Shown here one piece after another: positions 23,701 to 34,518 of a DNA stretch of 64,000 nt. A program made the position numbers and the translations under genes. Positions within the stretch are counted from its first letter, which is position 1. Every line of letters begins with the position of its first letter. This stretch comes from Bryoerythrophyllum caledonicum (lineage: Eukaryota > Streptophyta > Bryopsida > Pottiales > Pottiaceae): assembly GCA_963971425.1 (NCBI GenBank), contig OZ020520.1, positions 24,198,754-24,262,753 on the forward strand, in the 5' to 3' direction. The notes beneath the pieces are model-generated. The model made no database searches. It saw only the letters and a program-made list of their open reading frames with translations, and had not been told where the DNA came from.

Positions 23701-25727
23701 CCAAGGACTCAAAATACTGTAGTGGCTGCCCGGCAATGCCCTGAATACGATATAATTTGTGGACAAGGTTCATGGTGACGTGAGATTTTTGGTTCCTCCT
23801 GCAAGCTCAAATTCATAAGTTAGAATTTAATTTCACCAACTAACTGAAAGCAAATGGTAATCATACCAGTTAACTTGGTGAAGAGCTGTTAGTAGAGGAG
23901 CCACTTGACCCTCCACATTGAGGATAATAGATTCCACCGCATAATGCCACTTAGCATCGTTGGAATGGTCTCGATTGATTATTGGCATCCATGCTTGTAA
24001 TCTGTGGTTCCCATCCCAAACATGGAACATTCTTCCAGAAAACTGCTTTAAATCCTCATCCATCTCCAATTCAGTCTCAAATTGTTCATTTGCTTGAGTC
24101 CACAATGGACTCCAAGAATCTGAAATGGCTTGGGTGACAGTTACCGTCTTGCCCTCGTTGTCCTCCATAGCCACGTAGAATACACCGTGGCCATCCATAT
24201 ATCCCGTGCTCACAAAATGCGCACCCAAACCCATCACATCATTCTTCAAAGAAGGTCGAACTACCGGTAATGAAATCATTCTGCATAGAGGAATATTCAA
24301 CTTTGATTTGTGCCTTGGTTTAAATCGGAGCCTTTCCAACACAAGGTTAGTATTCACAGATTCTTTGATGACCAGTTCATCCATCTCCTTTCCAAGCTCG
24401 TCGGCGGACATAAGCTTCGAATTCTCATCTAGGTCCTCCAAATCAAGGTCTGCCGTCTCTATCAACGGCTGGACTTCTGCAATATCATGGAATACCACAT
24501 GAGATTTGGAAATCAAAATGAAACAAAACAAAAGTAAGTCCAATCACATTACCAATACCTTCGTTCTCCTGATCATGTTGGCACCCCCCTCGGGGGGGGT
24601 GCTGTCCGACAGCACCCCCCCCGAGGGGGGTGCCGCTATCGGCGACCCCCTTGCGGTTCGCGACTTCTGAGCCAGGTCGGCGGCCCGCAGGGTAGTGCCG
24701 ACAGCGGCACCCCCTCGGGGAAGGCTTTGTCAATGTCGACAGCCCCGCCCCCCCGACGTGCAGCTGCCGCCTTCTCTCCTACGGGGTGCCGACCGTGATC
24801 CAAAGTCGCGACCCGCAAGGGGGTGCCGACAGCGGCACCCCCTCAAAGGTGGCGCCGCAGATATCGATAGAGAAAATAACGAATAAACTCAAGGATTACG
24901 AAGAAGAGGAGGAAATACATGAGATGCTTACCCTCCATGTCGAGTCTTCGATGATCGCAACTTCCCTCAATCTCGAGGCTGTGGGTGTCGCTCTTTCGAT
25001 CAGATTGAAGCCCGTTGTCCTCGGCTGCGACGACTTGCGTCCAAGCCTCACGTTAGATTTAGATTTTGTGAACTCATCAAGCAAGCATGTGAGTGCAATC
25101 AGTTGCGCACTATCGTGAAACCCTACATTGAATGAAATCGTTCCTCCTCTCTTCTTCACTGCGAATGCCTCGAAACCCTTAGCAAATAGAAGTGGTTCTT
25201 CCTGTCTACCTCATATCGGCAGCAATAAAACCCTATTTTCTCAAAATGGCAGGTAAGGGCGGGTAAGGGCGGGAACTCACGACGGGATTGGACGGGAACA
25301 AGACTTGGCCATATGTAACAAAAGACTATTGACTTAACGGCTTTAGGGTCTTTTCAGCCTTTGACATCTTGGACCTCGCACAAAATGCTAAAATCACAAA
25401 GACAAACATAACTTGGACTTGAATTAACTCACATTGATCGCAATCCATGGCCGACCTCGGGGGGGTGCAAATTCCTTTGCCGTTGAATTGCAAATCGAAA
25501 TTGGGTTGTTTATCCTCCGTAACGTGCTCTGCAATTCTCTGAAGCTCCGGACCACTCCGACAACTCATAACTGGACTCAAGTCAGATGCATCCTCAAAGT
25601 TTAAAACCCTTGCGGTCTCGCCTGAATCTATCTCCCTCGGCATCGACTTCTTCTCTCTCATTTGCCTACTCCGTTTTAGCGTCTTTGCATCACTAAAGTA
25701 CAGAGCTTTTCTCTTTTGCCTCTTCAT
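20714..25727 (-). CDS. ParB-like / beta-class methyltransferase-like transposon protein (copy 2, intact)
   Basis: Ten exons, all with consistent phases: 25433-25727, 24932-25122, 24559-24568 (a 10-nt micro-exon), 23867-24476, 23600-23798, 23039-23455, 21983-22957, 21368-21715, 20990-21257 and 20714-20919. They give about 1172 residues. The N-terminus is basic (MKRQKRK) and may be nuclear. Around residue 320 stands a ParB/Srx-type motif, DGNHRLQA. A long Ala/Lys/Glu helix lies in exon 7. Near residue 918 is FDLILADIPDG, in the place of catalytic motif IV, and at about 1095-1116 LDAFASIG...GRHIVALESD, the SAM-binding motif. Motif IV before the SAM motif is the order of beta-class N4-cytosine/N6-adenine methyltransferases, and ParB-methyltransferase fusions are known in phages and bacteria. 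DPPY is replaced by DIPD, so activity is doubtful. The gene is divergent from the MULE transposase. Start: first ATG of a splice-consistent exon. Confidence 0.8.
21851..22008. repeat. 79-bp tandem duplication over an exon 7 splice donor
   Basis: Two copies of a unit beginning GAAAAGAAATAGACATATCT start at 21851 and 21930. Each includes the same exon end and donor (CTCCAG then GTACTT on the minus strand). The gene therefore has two candidate donors, at 21983 and 21904. Only the proximal one keeps frame, because the unit length is not a multiple of three. Confidence 0.85.
24580..24634. repeat. 55-bp perfect GC-rich palindrome in an intron of the ParB/methyltransferase-like gene
   Basis: Arms of 27 bp, beginning GGCACCCCCCTCGGGG and ending GGTGCTGTC, around one central C. 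It is followed to about 24850 by further GGTGCCG/CGGCACCCCC units. It lies 11 bp from the micro-exon. Related units occur in the intron of the transposase gene at 28584-28860. Confidence 0.95.
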
Positions 25728-26357
25728 AATTTTTGAATTATGATTCTACTTGCATTCAACTCCTCTTTCACCACCACCTTTTAGCGGCCATTCTTTCAAG
25801 GTTTCAACGTAGTTAATTCAGCAAGTCTGCTCATTTTTATTCAAAATTTTCTAAATTATTGTAAATATCCCACCAATTCTGTGTTCAGATCGTGGAAGTG
25901 ACTCGAATTCTTTGTTATTTTCAATTTCTTATAATTTTATGTGGCGGCCGTTTCAATCTAAACATATCCCTCTCCAGGAAAAACCGTACGAAGGCGGCTC
26001 TGAGATTAGATCAGCTAATTCAGAGTCATGTTAGTGCTGGCCAAATTCTTTGCCAGATCAAGATTGCTTTCATTAGAATATTATATACAGGATCTGAGAA
26101 GCGGAGCTTATCAATATTAATAGCGCAACATTATTGCAATTTGACGGCCCTTTCCATGTCTCCCTAGCATCATCCATCGTGGATACACGTATGCCCACTG
26201 TCCTTTAATAACCTTATGGTTGCTATAGTTACTCTCAGGGGCTTAAAGTATATATACTCCTATATATCTCCCTTGAATCAACTCTTTCAATGTCGTCTTT
26301 GTTAGAATTCAATTCACTTTGTCTTTGATAGAATTCAATTCAATTGTCCTCTAAATT
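25728..26357. promoter_or_regulatory. Divergent intergenic region of the MULE
   Basis: These 630 bp separate the start codons of the two MULE genes, so both promoters must lie here or in 5' introns. TATATATACT at about 26248 (gcttaaagtatatatactcctatatatc) is a TATA-like site for the plus-strand transposase, about 100 bp before its ATG. A direct repeat of TTAGAATTCAATTCA/ATAGAATTCAATTCA sits just upstream of the ATG. Regulation is inferred from position only. Confidence 0.5.
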
Positions 26358-29300
26358 ATGGCTGACCTTGAAGATGAACTGAGCAGTAGTGTCTTGCTTC
26401 GAGGAGATGGTCCTGGAGTCCCTGTTTCATTTGTAGTAGATGAAACTGGCTTTGCTTCTGTGAGTGGAAGTCGTCTTGCATTGAGGTTCAAGATCTCTGA
26501 GGAAACGGTTCATGTTGACCGAGAAGTGTTTGATGCAGTCACGGGTGAACTTACTCATTCAATTGCTCAGATTAGTAGTGGCCGTGGTGAGGACGAGATT
26601 TGGTCGCTGAAGGCAGGGAAATACCGAGTTTATGGCAAGTTCGATAGCATCCATGGAACACCCTTACCTGCGTTTACACCGCGTCTGTCATCTAGTGCTA
26701 GTGAGGTCACACCACTGCTTTCAAAGGTCAAATTAGAGCCAGTTAATGACAATGTTTTTGTTTTGAGTGACGACTCTGATTGCGAGTGCCTTCCATTGAA
26801 TCCTGGCATTACTTCGTTTCAATCCTCATCTCTTTCTTCCAATCCTCGTCCATCGTCCTCTTGCTTTGTTCCCGATCCTAGATCTAAACCCCCTCTTGCA
26901 CCATCTGCCTCGTCTCCACTAAGCATAGTGGACTGCCTCCGAAATTTGAGTTCCCGGCGTAGATCAAAGTCAGTCCTTAGTAGAATAGATTTCAATTCCA
27001 TCACCATAGAGAAAGTCGACTTTTTGCCTCCCACTTTTGATGGAGACATCGTGTTTGAACTACCTCCTCTTGGAAACACTCTTCCTTCTTCCAAGGCAGG
27101 CCACCTCCACGGTATGGATAAGAAACATGATGGTCATGCTTGGACTCGTACCGTCACTTCTCACATCAAGTCTGATCAGCAGCTCACGTTCCGGATGTCT
27201 TCATGCTTGGGACACCTAAGGTGCACTAATAGTCTCTGCGACTATCTCAAACGTCCCAATCGAACATCTCCTTCTAATGAGACAGAGTGGGAGGGTACCG
27301 CCTCCTCTTCATTTCTCCCTGGCTGTGAGCCACCTTTCAATTCTTCTGTTCTTTGTGCCATTTGTCTGCTTCCCCCGACATGCATAGACAGTTGTATGGC
27401 TAAAGTCTATTATGTTGTTGGAGAGAGTCATATGTCACGTGCATGTGTGCATTTGGGATATCATCGTCATGCGGTGAAGAGAGGTAATTGCAGAGAGTCA
27501 AACGCAAAACTTAGGGCCTTGATTGGGGAACAAGTTGAACGGACTCCCAGTGCGACAAACTCCTCCATCATCTTGGAAGCAAGTAAGGATTACCTTGGAG
27601 AACTGCTCCTCTGCCCTGACGGTGTTCCGCACAAGACCTTGGGATTAGATGAACTTGTCCCTGTCTTGAACAAGGTGAAGCAGATGACCTCCCCTAGTCT
27701 CCGCAATGAAGTCACAACATTCCGTTACTTGCGTCGATTTGGAGTCATGGACAGTATAACAAAATTGAGAGGCTCTAGCAATTGGGCTTTTGTCCAAGAG
27801 AACCGTTTTCTGGGACAAGGTGCAGACGCAGACAAGGTCTTTATATTTAAGATGGCAGAGATTGGACCAGGGAGTGGTGTTGATTTAGTACGCCGAATGC
27901 AGCCTGGCGGTGATTTGCAAGACTCTTGGATGATGTTCGATCATGTGAAGCGCGTCAAAGGATGGACTACAATGGCTTCCCATGTGTATGATTCCACGTA
28001 TTGCCGTGTTATGACCATTGCTATTTGTGACATGCAATCCGAGGATGTCGCTGCGCAACGAGTATTCTGGAACAATTTGAATGCAGTGGCGGGTAGGCAT
28101 GATATGCCAAATGTGAATTTCAAAGGCTTCATGGCCGATAGCGCACAGGCAAATTGGAATGCTATACGTATTACTTACGGAAGTGGAGACGCGAATATCC
28201 GAATGGACAACCGGGAAAGGACCTGCCTCTTTCATTGGACGCAATCATTGGAAAAACATACAAAGGCAGACATTAGGGCAGACTTGCAAGACCAACACAA
28301 GCGACTTTGCAAACAATATAAGAATTCCACATCCATGGAGGAGGCACAGACTAAATACCTCGCCATTCGATCATGGTGGTTATCTTCTGGAGCAACGACG
28401 GATGATGGCCTCGTCCGACTCGACTTATGGCTTGCCTTTTGGCATTTCCGCTATCGACAGTGGGGAGGCTTCATGGATCATGTAAGCTACCCATACTTCA
28501 CTTTTATTTTCTCTGACGTGACCATCTACCAATTTTTTTTTCATTTGTTGAATATTGTCGAAGTCCTTTTTTTCTTCCTGCTAGATGGAGGTGCTGCCTT
28601 CGGCACCCCCCTAAGTCTCGGAAATTAATAAATCACATTTTACTCGTCAAATGTCACAATAGCGGCACCCTCCCTGGATGCTGTACCTCTGAAATCTTTG
28701 CTCTACTTCAGAGTGGGTGCCGCTGTCGGCACCCCCTTGGAGTCGTCGACTGTTGTATTCAGAGTTCCACACGAAAAGAGGTGTTGTTGTCGGCCCCTCC
28801 TTCTGAGTCGAGCAATGATTACTTCCGCCAACCACCCCTAAATGGGAGCCGATAGCGCCATCCCTCTTTGCTAAGGATATTCACAACTCTATTTTGATTA
28901 GTTTTTTTTTATAGTGCCAAATTGACATATTGACGTAGAATTGTTTATGTCTTCCAGGCTTTATCCGAGTCGGAATTAGCTGAGATGCCTTCATGTAATC
29001 TAGCGGAAACCGTTCACAACAAGTGGTTGCAGCAGTCAGGCAAGAGAGGCAACGACTTATATGTGGCAACCGTAGATGACATGGTTCGTGCCTTCATGCA
29101 AGTTGTGGCCTATTATGGATTTCTGAAGGGTGAGAAGGCTGGAACTGGCCCAGGAAAAGAAGAACTTCGACTTCGTGCCGCCCAACGAACTGCGCAACAG
29201 TCTGGTAATTCAAAAGTACTTCACGAAGCGTTTTCCAACATGCCTGGGGCCGACGAATTTTGCATCCGTGACCCTCATCTTGAAGGTGAAGAAGTCTTTC

Positions 29301-30409
29301 TCTCAATGAAAAGAAAGGCTGATCTACCGCCGGGTTCTGAATTTGACTCTCACCGACCCGACAAGATCAGTATCTCACGCCCTCGTGTGAAGACTGGACG
29401 GATAAATCCAGAAATAAGTGTCCTTCCAATCGAGGTTGACGTCCAATATCCGGGTCAAGAACATGATGCAGCTCGAGCCCCTGATTCCCCGACTCCGCCA
29501 TCCTCCTTACGAGTACAACACACCAAGAATGTTATGGAATCAGATTGCGACGAGAGACAATGGCACATTGCTAGACTTCCGAAAACCTCTGCAAAAGCGT
29601 GTTTTGCTCAACAGGCCATCACAAAGAAGAAATGTGTTGCCAAGATCGTACAAGGCGGGAGAAGTACCGTTGCCCCGACTTACACAGGTATGATGGACAG
29701 CTACAAGAAGAATAGGCATGAGAAGATGCAGTTCTTCTTTTGCAATGACGACATCGAGCGTTGTGTCAAAGGCAGTCGAAGGAAGTGGGTTTTGTCCAAA
29801 CCTGAAATCCCAGATGTATGGCCCGTTAAGATGGGCACGAATCTTGTGAGTAAGGAAATATTAGCACTTGAAAACGCTGGGTTCCGCCTGGCCGAGCGCC
29901 TACAATTGTCTCCAAGGAAGCTTTTTAGTGACATTGCCGCGCCCGTGGACTTGGAGGAATATCCTCCGCCCGTAAACCCATTAGAGCATCCCACAAGGAG
30001 GTATGGAAAGAATATCCGCAGAAATCCGCAGGCACCGACTACAAAACATCATAACAGTTGCGCCTCTGCACTCTCCGTGGTTGGCAAAATTCGCAAGATC
30101 CTTATGGTGCCGCGACCAGCTCTAGGGTGCATTGTGAATTTGGAGTCCACAAGCATTTCCAAGGTCTCCACATATTTGGTGGTGATTGGTCAGTTTCCGA
30201 GTTGTAGTTGTCCATCTTTCAAGGAGATGTCTGACAAGTCGCTTGGCAAACGCGCGCAATGGACATACTGTAAGCACCTCTACTTCATCCTGAATATTGT
30301 CTGTGGATTAGATCCTGAGGTTGATGTATTTATGCATGCTCCTAGTTTCAGCTGGAATGAGACCAAACAAGTTATTCAACTTTTGATTCTCAAACAGTAT
30401 AGTGCGTAG
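26358..30409 (+). CDS. MULE transposase with SWIM zinc finger
   Basis: Two exons, 26358-28481 and 28958-30409 (donor CAT-gtaagc, acceptor cttccag), join in frame to about 1191 residues. Exon 1 has a Ser/Pro-rich N-terminal region, then a cysteine-rich segment (CAICLLPPTCIDSC) and the MULE core with MTIAICDMQSED, GFMADSAQANWNAIRI and the C-x2-H motif ERTCLFHW, followed by LAFWHFRYRQWGGF. Exon 2 begins with NLAETVHNKWLQQSG. It has a C-terminal SWIM-type finger, C-S-C-P...C-K-H (about residues 1119-1146), and ends shortly after HAPSFSWNE. The frame has no stop or shift and the splice sites are good, so it may be active. It would catalyse cut-and-paste movement of the surrounding element. The exact catalytic DDE residues were not assigned. 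The single intron holds GC-rich palindromic repeats. Confidence 0.9.
28584..28860. repeat. GGTGCCG...CGGCACCCCC repeats in the transposase intron
   Basis: Several inverted pairs occur, such as GGTGCTGCCTTCGGCACCCC and GGTGCCGCTGTCGGCACCCC. They resemble the units flanking the 55-bp palindrome of the opposite-strand gene. They form imperfect hairpins and have no coding role. Confidence 0.8.
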
Positions 30410-30952
30410 TTATCCGTATGGGCATTTCAACACTGTGTTACATTTCTTTTATATTATTCAAAAACGGTGAGACTACAAGGGCCACCGGATGTGTTTCTAA
30501 ATTGACAATTGTTTAGATAGGGCGCAACCTCATGTATATACAATCAAATGCACGACACCTTCCATTTGAGATATGAACAAGTATTTAAATATCTGGAATC
30601 CAAAACTACATGGAGAAGTCCAGGAACTATAAGGACATTATCTAAGATGTCAAATGCTTTGTATTCAAATAATAAACCTTCGTTACATTATTTCACAATG
30701 AAATACTTCAAGTTATTTGTAAGTTCACAATTTACTTGTCTAAGGTCCTACACTTCCTGTATTGCCAAGTTGAATGAATCCATACGTTCATGGAATCACA
30801 CCCTCGTATACGGTATGTTTTTCCCAAAAAATTAAGCGGCCTCTTTCCACGGCTTTAGGTCACACATATTTTACTAATTTTAGATATTATATTCTACAAT
30901 TATTCCTAAACTTTTTATTTTCCAAAAAAATCTCACAACAAATTTTTATTTT
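30410..30952. other. MULE right internal non-coding stretch
   Basis: AT-rich sequence between the transposase stop codon and the right inverted end; probably 3' untranslated sequence. No gene is recognised. Confidence 0.55.
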
Positions 30953-31025
30953 TCAGCTCTCGGCTCACGGCTCACGGCTCACCGCTCACCGCTCACCGCT
31001 CTAGGCACGCAAAATAGCAATCCCC
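30953..31025 (-). repeat. MULE right terminal inverted repeat with GGTGAGC array
   Basis: Reads GGCTCACGGCTCACC..., then GGCACGCAAAATAGC. Its reverse complement starts GGGGATTGCTATTTTGCGTG and matches the left end from GCTATTTT on. It abuts the second GCGGATGTAC. Confidence 0.9.
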
Positions 31026-31035
31026 GCGGATGTAC

Positions 31036-32855
31036 ACCGCATTGGTCACCGCTTCCGCCCAAAACGAGAGCTTGAGTCGTTGAGCATGAATCATACTCCT
31101 TGCCATCTCCACAATGGTGCGATTTGCACGCTCCGCCACCCCATTTTATTGCGGTGTGTATGGTGTTGATGGTTGTCGCTTAATGCCGTGCTTCTTCAAA
31201 AATCCTTTGAATGCCTTGGACATGAACTCCCCGCCATTGTTGGACCGAAACACCTTAATCTTGTGCTCCGATTGAGTCTCCGCAAGTGCCTTGAACTCAT
31301 TGAACTTCTCAAGGCACTCCCCCTTCGTCTTCAATGTGTATAACGACACCGTCCTTAAAAAGTCATCGATGAAGGTCACAAAGTACCTTGCACCACGTAT
31401 AGACGTCGTTCTCATGGAACCGCACACATCCAAATGCACAATCTCCAAGGGCTTGGTGGCACGTGTCCCTCCATCCTTTGGAAATGGGATCTTATGTTAT
31501 TTGCCTTCAACACACCCTTCACAAAATGAGATAGACAAGTCATCATTGCCGAGGGTCATCCCACTTACCATGGTTTGAAGAAAGTGCACACTCCTCACAT
31601 TCAAATGCCGAAGTCAACAATGCCAAAGCTCCATTGCACCCTTGTTCGATGATGATTGTGCTACGTTAGCCGTATCCGCCTTGTGCACGTTTGTGAAGGT
31701 CACTTGGTACAAATTGGCTTCACGCGGTGCCACAACATGTACAACTCTATTCGATGCTTTCAATGTACATTCATTTACATTGAATTGCACCTTCAATCCA
31801 CTCGACACAAGCTTGCTCATCGAGAGCAAGTTTGCTTGCCTCTTTGGCACATGGAGGACCTCGTTGATGGTTATCTTCCTTAGACGCCCTCCAACAAGCA
31901 CTTGCACCACAATAGACCCAACTCCAATGGCGTTCACGACACTATCATCACCCAAATGAACATTGCGTGGTGGAATTACCTCGTATGTGTCGAATGCCAT
32001 CCTATGTGGTGTCATATGTTTTGTGGCACCCGAATCCAAGATCCACTTGCACATGGACTTGAAATGAGATCCATCTTGAGTCGTAAACGCGTAGTCATCA
32101 TCGTCCTTGGCATGGTTGGCACCCTCCTTCTCTTTTGCTTGGTTTGCATTGTCGCGCTCCCACTTCTTCGGCTTGAAGCAATTTCGTGCAAGGTGGCCCG
32201 GTTTGCCACAATTGTAACACAACTTGGGCTCTCCACGTGATGATGAGTTTCCCCTCTTGTTTGGCCTTGAAAACAAGGCCGCATCATCACCATGAACCTC
32301 CCTCTCCTTGCGTTTCAACACTTCGTGCATCATTCGTGCGGTAACAAACTCCATGGTAAGGTCCTCGAATGATGGCGGCAAGCTCTCAAGCAACATCATG
32401 ACGATATCCTCATCTCTTACGGGAACCTCCAAGCAATTAAGTTGATCCGCAAGTTCCTTCACTTTGTTGATGTTTGTTAACATGTCATCACCTTCTTGCA
32501 TCTTGATGGTAAAGAACTTATGTCGAATGAAGAGGATGTTGGACAAACTCTTCATTTCGTGGATGTTGCACAATGTCTGCCATGCTTCCGCGGGTCCTTT
32601 GCAACTCCTTATGTGGCCAAGTTGTTTGTCCGCCAAATTGAGTCCAATGACGGTCATGGCCTTCTTCGCACGTCGATTGTAATCCTTGACCACCGTAGGA
32701 TCGTCATCCTTGGCAAGAGGGTCGTCGGTGCCCTCCACAATCTCCCAAAGGTCCATGGACTCCAAGACCATCTCAATCTTGAACTTCCAAAGGCTAAAGT
32801 TCTCACCTTTGAACTTGTCAATGGTCCTAGCACTCTCACTCTCAAATCAGGCCAT
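31036..32855 (-). pseudogene. Copia gag, protease and integrase N-terminal part
   Basis: The start at 32855 reads Met-Ala-stop (TGA 32847-32849, a likely CGA) and then runs FESESARTIDKFKGENF. Gag continues to the zinc knuckle CYNCGKPGHLARNC, followed by the protease ILDSGATKHM. A TGA at 31614-31616 cuts the pre-integrase block after ELWHC. Integrase follows with LDVCGSM, FVTFIDDF and RSNNGGEF, where the second catalytic Asp is Asn, and TPQ-stop-NGVAERANRT (TAA 31146-31148, likely CAA). It ends at AVYIR, where the MULE is inserted. The polyprotein is clearly inactive. Confidence 0.95.
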
Positions 32856-33454
32856 ATTGACACTCTAATGGCCAAGATCACCCCTTACTTGTTTCTAATG
32901 TGCACTAATGCACCTCAATCACTCAATTTAGCCCTATCTAGACTCCCAAGTGCATGTAGGCACCTCTAACACTCAAATAGGCCTCCTTTGAGCACTATTA
33001 CACAACAAAGCAACCTCACACACCCAAATCAGCCCATTCAAGGCTCTAATTTGCAAGTATACACTTCAATGACCTCAAAGAGCTTCACCTAGACTCCAAT
33101 GTGCATACTAAGCACCTGACTTACTGAAATCAACACCTTAACAGCGTAAATAAGCACATACACCATGATTGAACACTTACAAGGTCTGAAACTCTTCAAT
33201 GTCCACCACCGCCGCTCTTCCAAACTCCTTGTGACTCCCCAATTGCCACACGTGCTCCAAACGACTCCTTGAATACCTCATATACTTTAAATCAGCCCTT
33301 GTGCACTCCAATGCTCCAAATGCACCCTCCGACTCCTCCAACGCTCCAAATCAGCCCTTGTGCTCCTCGAACACTCAAACCCTCGCAATACCTCCTCCAA
33401 ACACTAAATGCAACAAAACTTTCACTCGCAACTCACATGAGTGGGCCCATAACC
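32856..33454 (-). other. Copia 5' leader between LTR and gag
   Basis: Non-coding and C/A-rich on the plus strand, with repeated CACTC/CTCCAA motifs. Plant Copia elements normally have a tRNA primer site next to the LTR. The sequence after the LTR here (GGTTATGGGCCCA on minus) is not one I can assign. Confidence 0.6.
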
Positions 33455-33870
33455 TATTGAAGTTAGAAGAAGTAGAGAGATGGTTGCACAAGTTAGAATA
33501 CACTCACAAGGTATTTGCAAACAATGGTTGGAGTGAGATATTGCCTTCTTTCAAAGGTCTTTACTTATACCACTTGTTTGGCACCTTCCTAGTGCCTTCT
33601 TCAACAACTTCCAAGTGACTTCATCCCACATGGGTCTCATGGCCGCCCCCTAAGACTTTGCTACCACCCACTTGACTAATCTACCTTATCTTTGACTTCG
33701 TACAGTCAAAGCAAGTGGGCTAGTCCTTATCCTTTGACTTAGCCATTTCCATGTGCAACATGTGGCTCTTCTATCTCTCCCCATTTTCTCCCCTTTTACT
33801 TTCCCTCAAAATCTATCTCGATTAACTATTTACAATATCGTAAAACTACGAGCAACTCTAAACTCCAATA
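33455..33870 (-). repeat. Copia 5' LTR
   Basis: 416 bp, the pair of 7517-7932. It is followed by target copy ATATC at 33871-33875 and then by foldback sequence that continues exactly from 7516. Confidence 0.95.
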
Positions 33871-33875
33871 ATATC

Positions 33876-34518
33876 ATTGTAGGAATGGATTGAGGAAAGT
33901 CAATTGGGACTTGGGAGATATGTTCTAAGATTTTATATTTAATAAAATAAAAATAAACTTCAGAAATACCAACAAGATCAAAAGACAACATTTTCACGGA
34001 TTTCAACATTTTATCAAAAAATGTTTGAAAATCTGACTCCAACGTTGTTTAAAATATCAACAGAAGAAGCGTTACTAGGTAACATTTCGGATTTATGTGA
34101 AACATAGTTCAATGATATAGAATCCGATGTAGCATTTTTCACTAGTAATTTAACTTATATGACGAATGGTTTTTACAATACTATTCATAAAGATAATGAT
34201 GCCGAAAGCTATGCTTACGGTATTTGAATATCAATTTCTAGTATGAATAGAGATTTAGTTGATTCTAGAGATAGTTTTCTATTTACCGATGATGAGTTTG
34301 TATTCCCGTCGTATAGATGTTTCATAGATTTTATATTTTGCAATGGTACAATAGAAGTAATATGGCAAAGTAATATGGATTACCATGGTACCATTCCTTT
34401 AGAAATAGATTATAGACTTGATAGAATTGATAGTGGTTGTGAGATTAATCAATCATTAGCTGGAAGAATTAGAAATTTAGTCTTAGATAAAAGAATTGAT
34501 AAAAACGTGAATCAAAAG
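33876..34518 (+). repeat. Foldback left arm, proximal part
   Basis: Reverse complement of about 34797-35436. Together with 7124-7516 it rebuilds a full arm that mirrors the right arm. It overlaps the 5' half of the open frame at 34243-34746. Confidence 0.9.

Larger units (their letters stand above)
18897..31025. mobile_element. 12.1-kb MULE-type transposon carrying a transposase and a ParB/methyltransferase-like gene
   Basis: It is bounded by the 10-bp target duplication GCGGATGTAC (18887-18896 and 31026-31035), which splits the Copia integrase between Arg and Asn codons. The ends are inverted: GG(N)5GCTATTTTGCGTGCC, then arrays of the 7-bp unit GGTGAGC. Inside are two divergent, apparently intact spliced genes: a MULE transposase on plus (26358-30409) and a ParB/methyltransferase-like protein on minus (20714-25727). 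Target length, inverted ends and transposase agree on the Mutator superfamily. As both genes lack stops, this may be the youngest insertion and possibly autonomous. Confidence 0.92.
7517..33870 (-). mobile_element. Ty1/Copia LTR retrotransposon, nested host of three later insertions
   Basis: The minus-strand element is bounded by two 416-bp LTRs and the 5-bp target duplication ATATC (7512-7516 and 33871-33875). Going 5' to 3' on the minus strand it encodes gag with a CCHC zinc knuckle, an aspartic protease (DSGA), integrase, reverse transcriptase (YVDD) and RNase H. This Copia gene order was interrupted by a MULE at 18897-31025, a gag-like element at 10056-18625 and a MITE at 9230-9471. Subtracting these and their duplications leaves about 5.4 kb. 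Stop codons, a frameshift in RNase H and an Asp to Asn change in integrase show it is dead. By eye the LTRs differ at roughly 23 of 416 positions. Confidence 0.95.

Noticed and set aside
20714..25727. Recent horizontal transfer of a bacterial restriction-modification gene
   Set aside because: Ten plant-type introns, AT-rich introns and residence in a plant MULE argue for a long eukaryotic history; a distant phage or bacterial origin remains possible.
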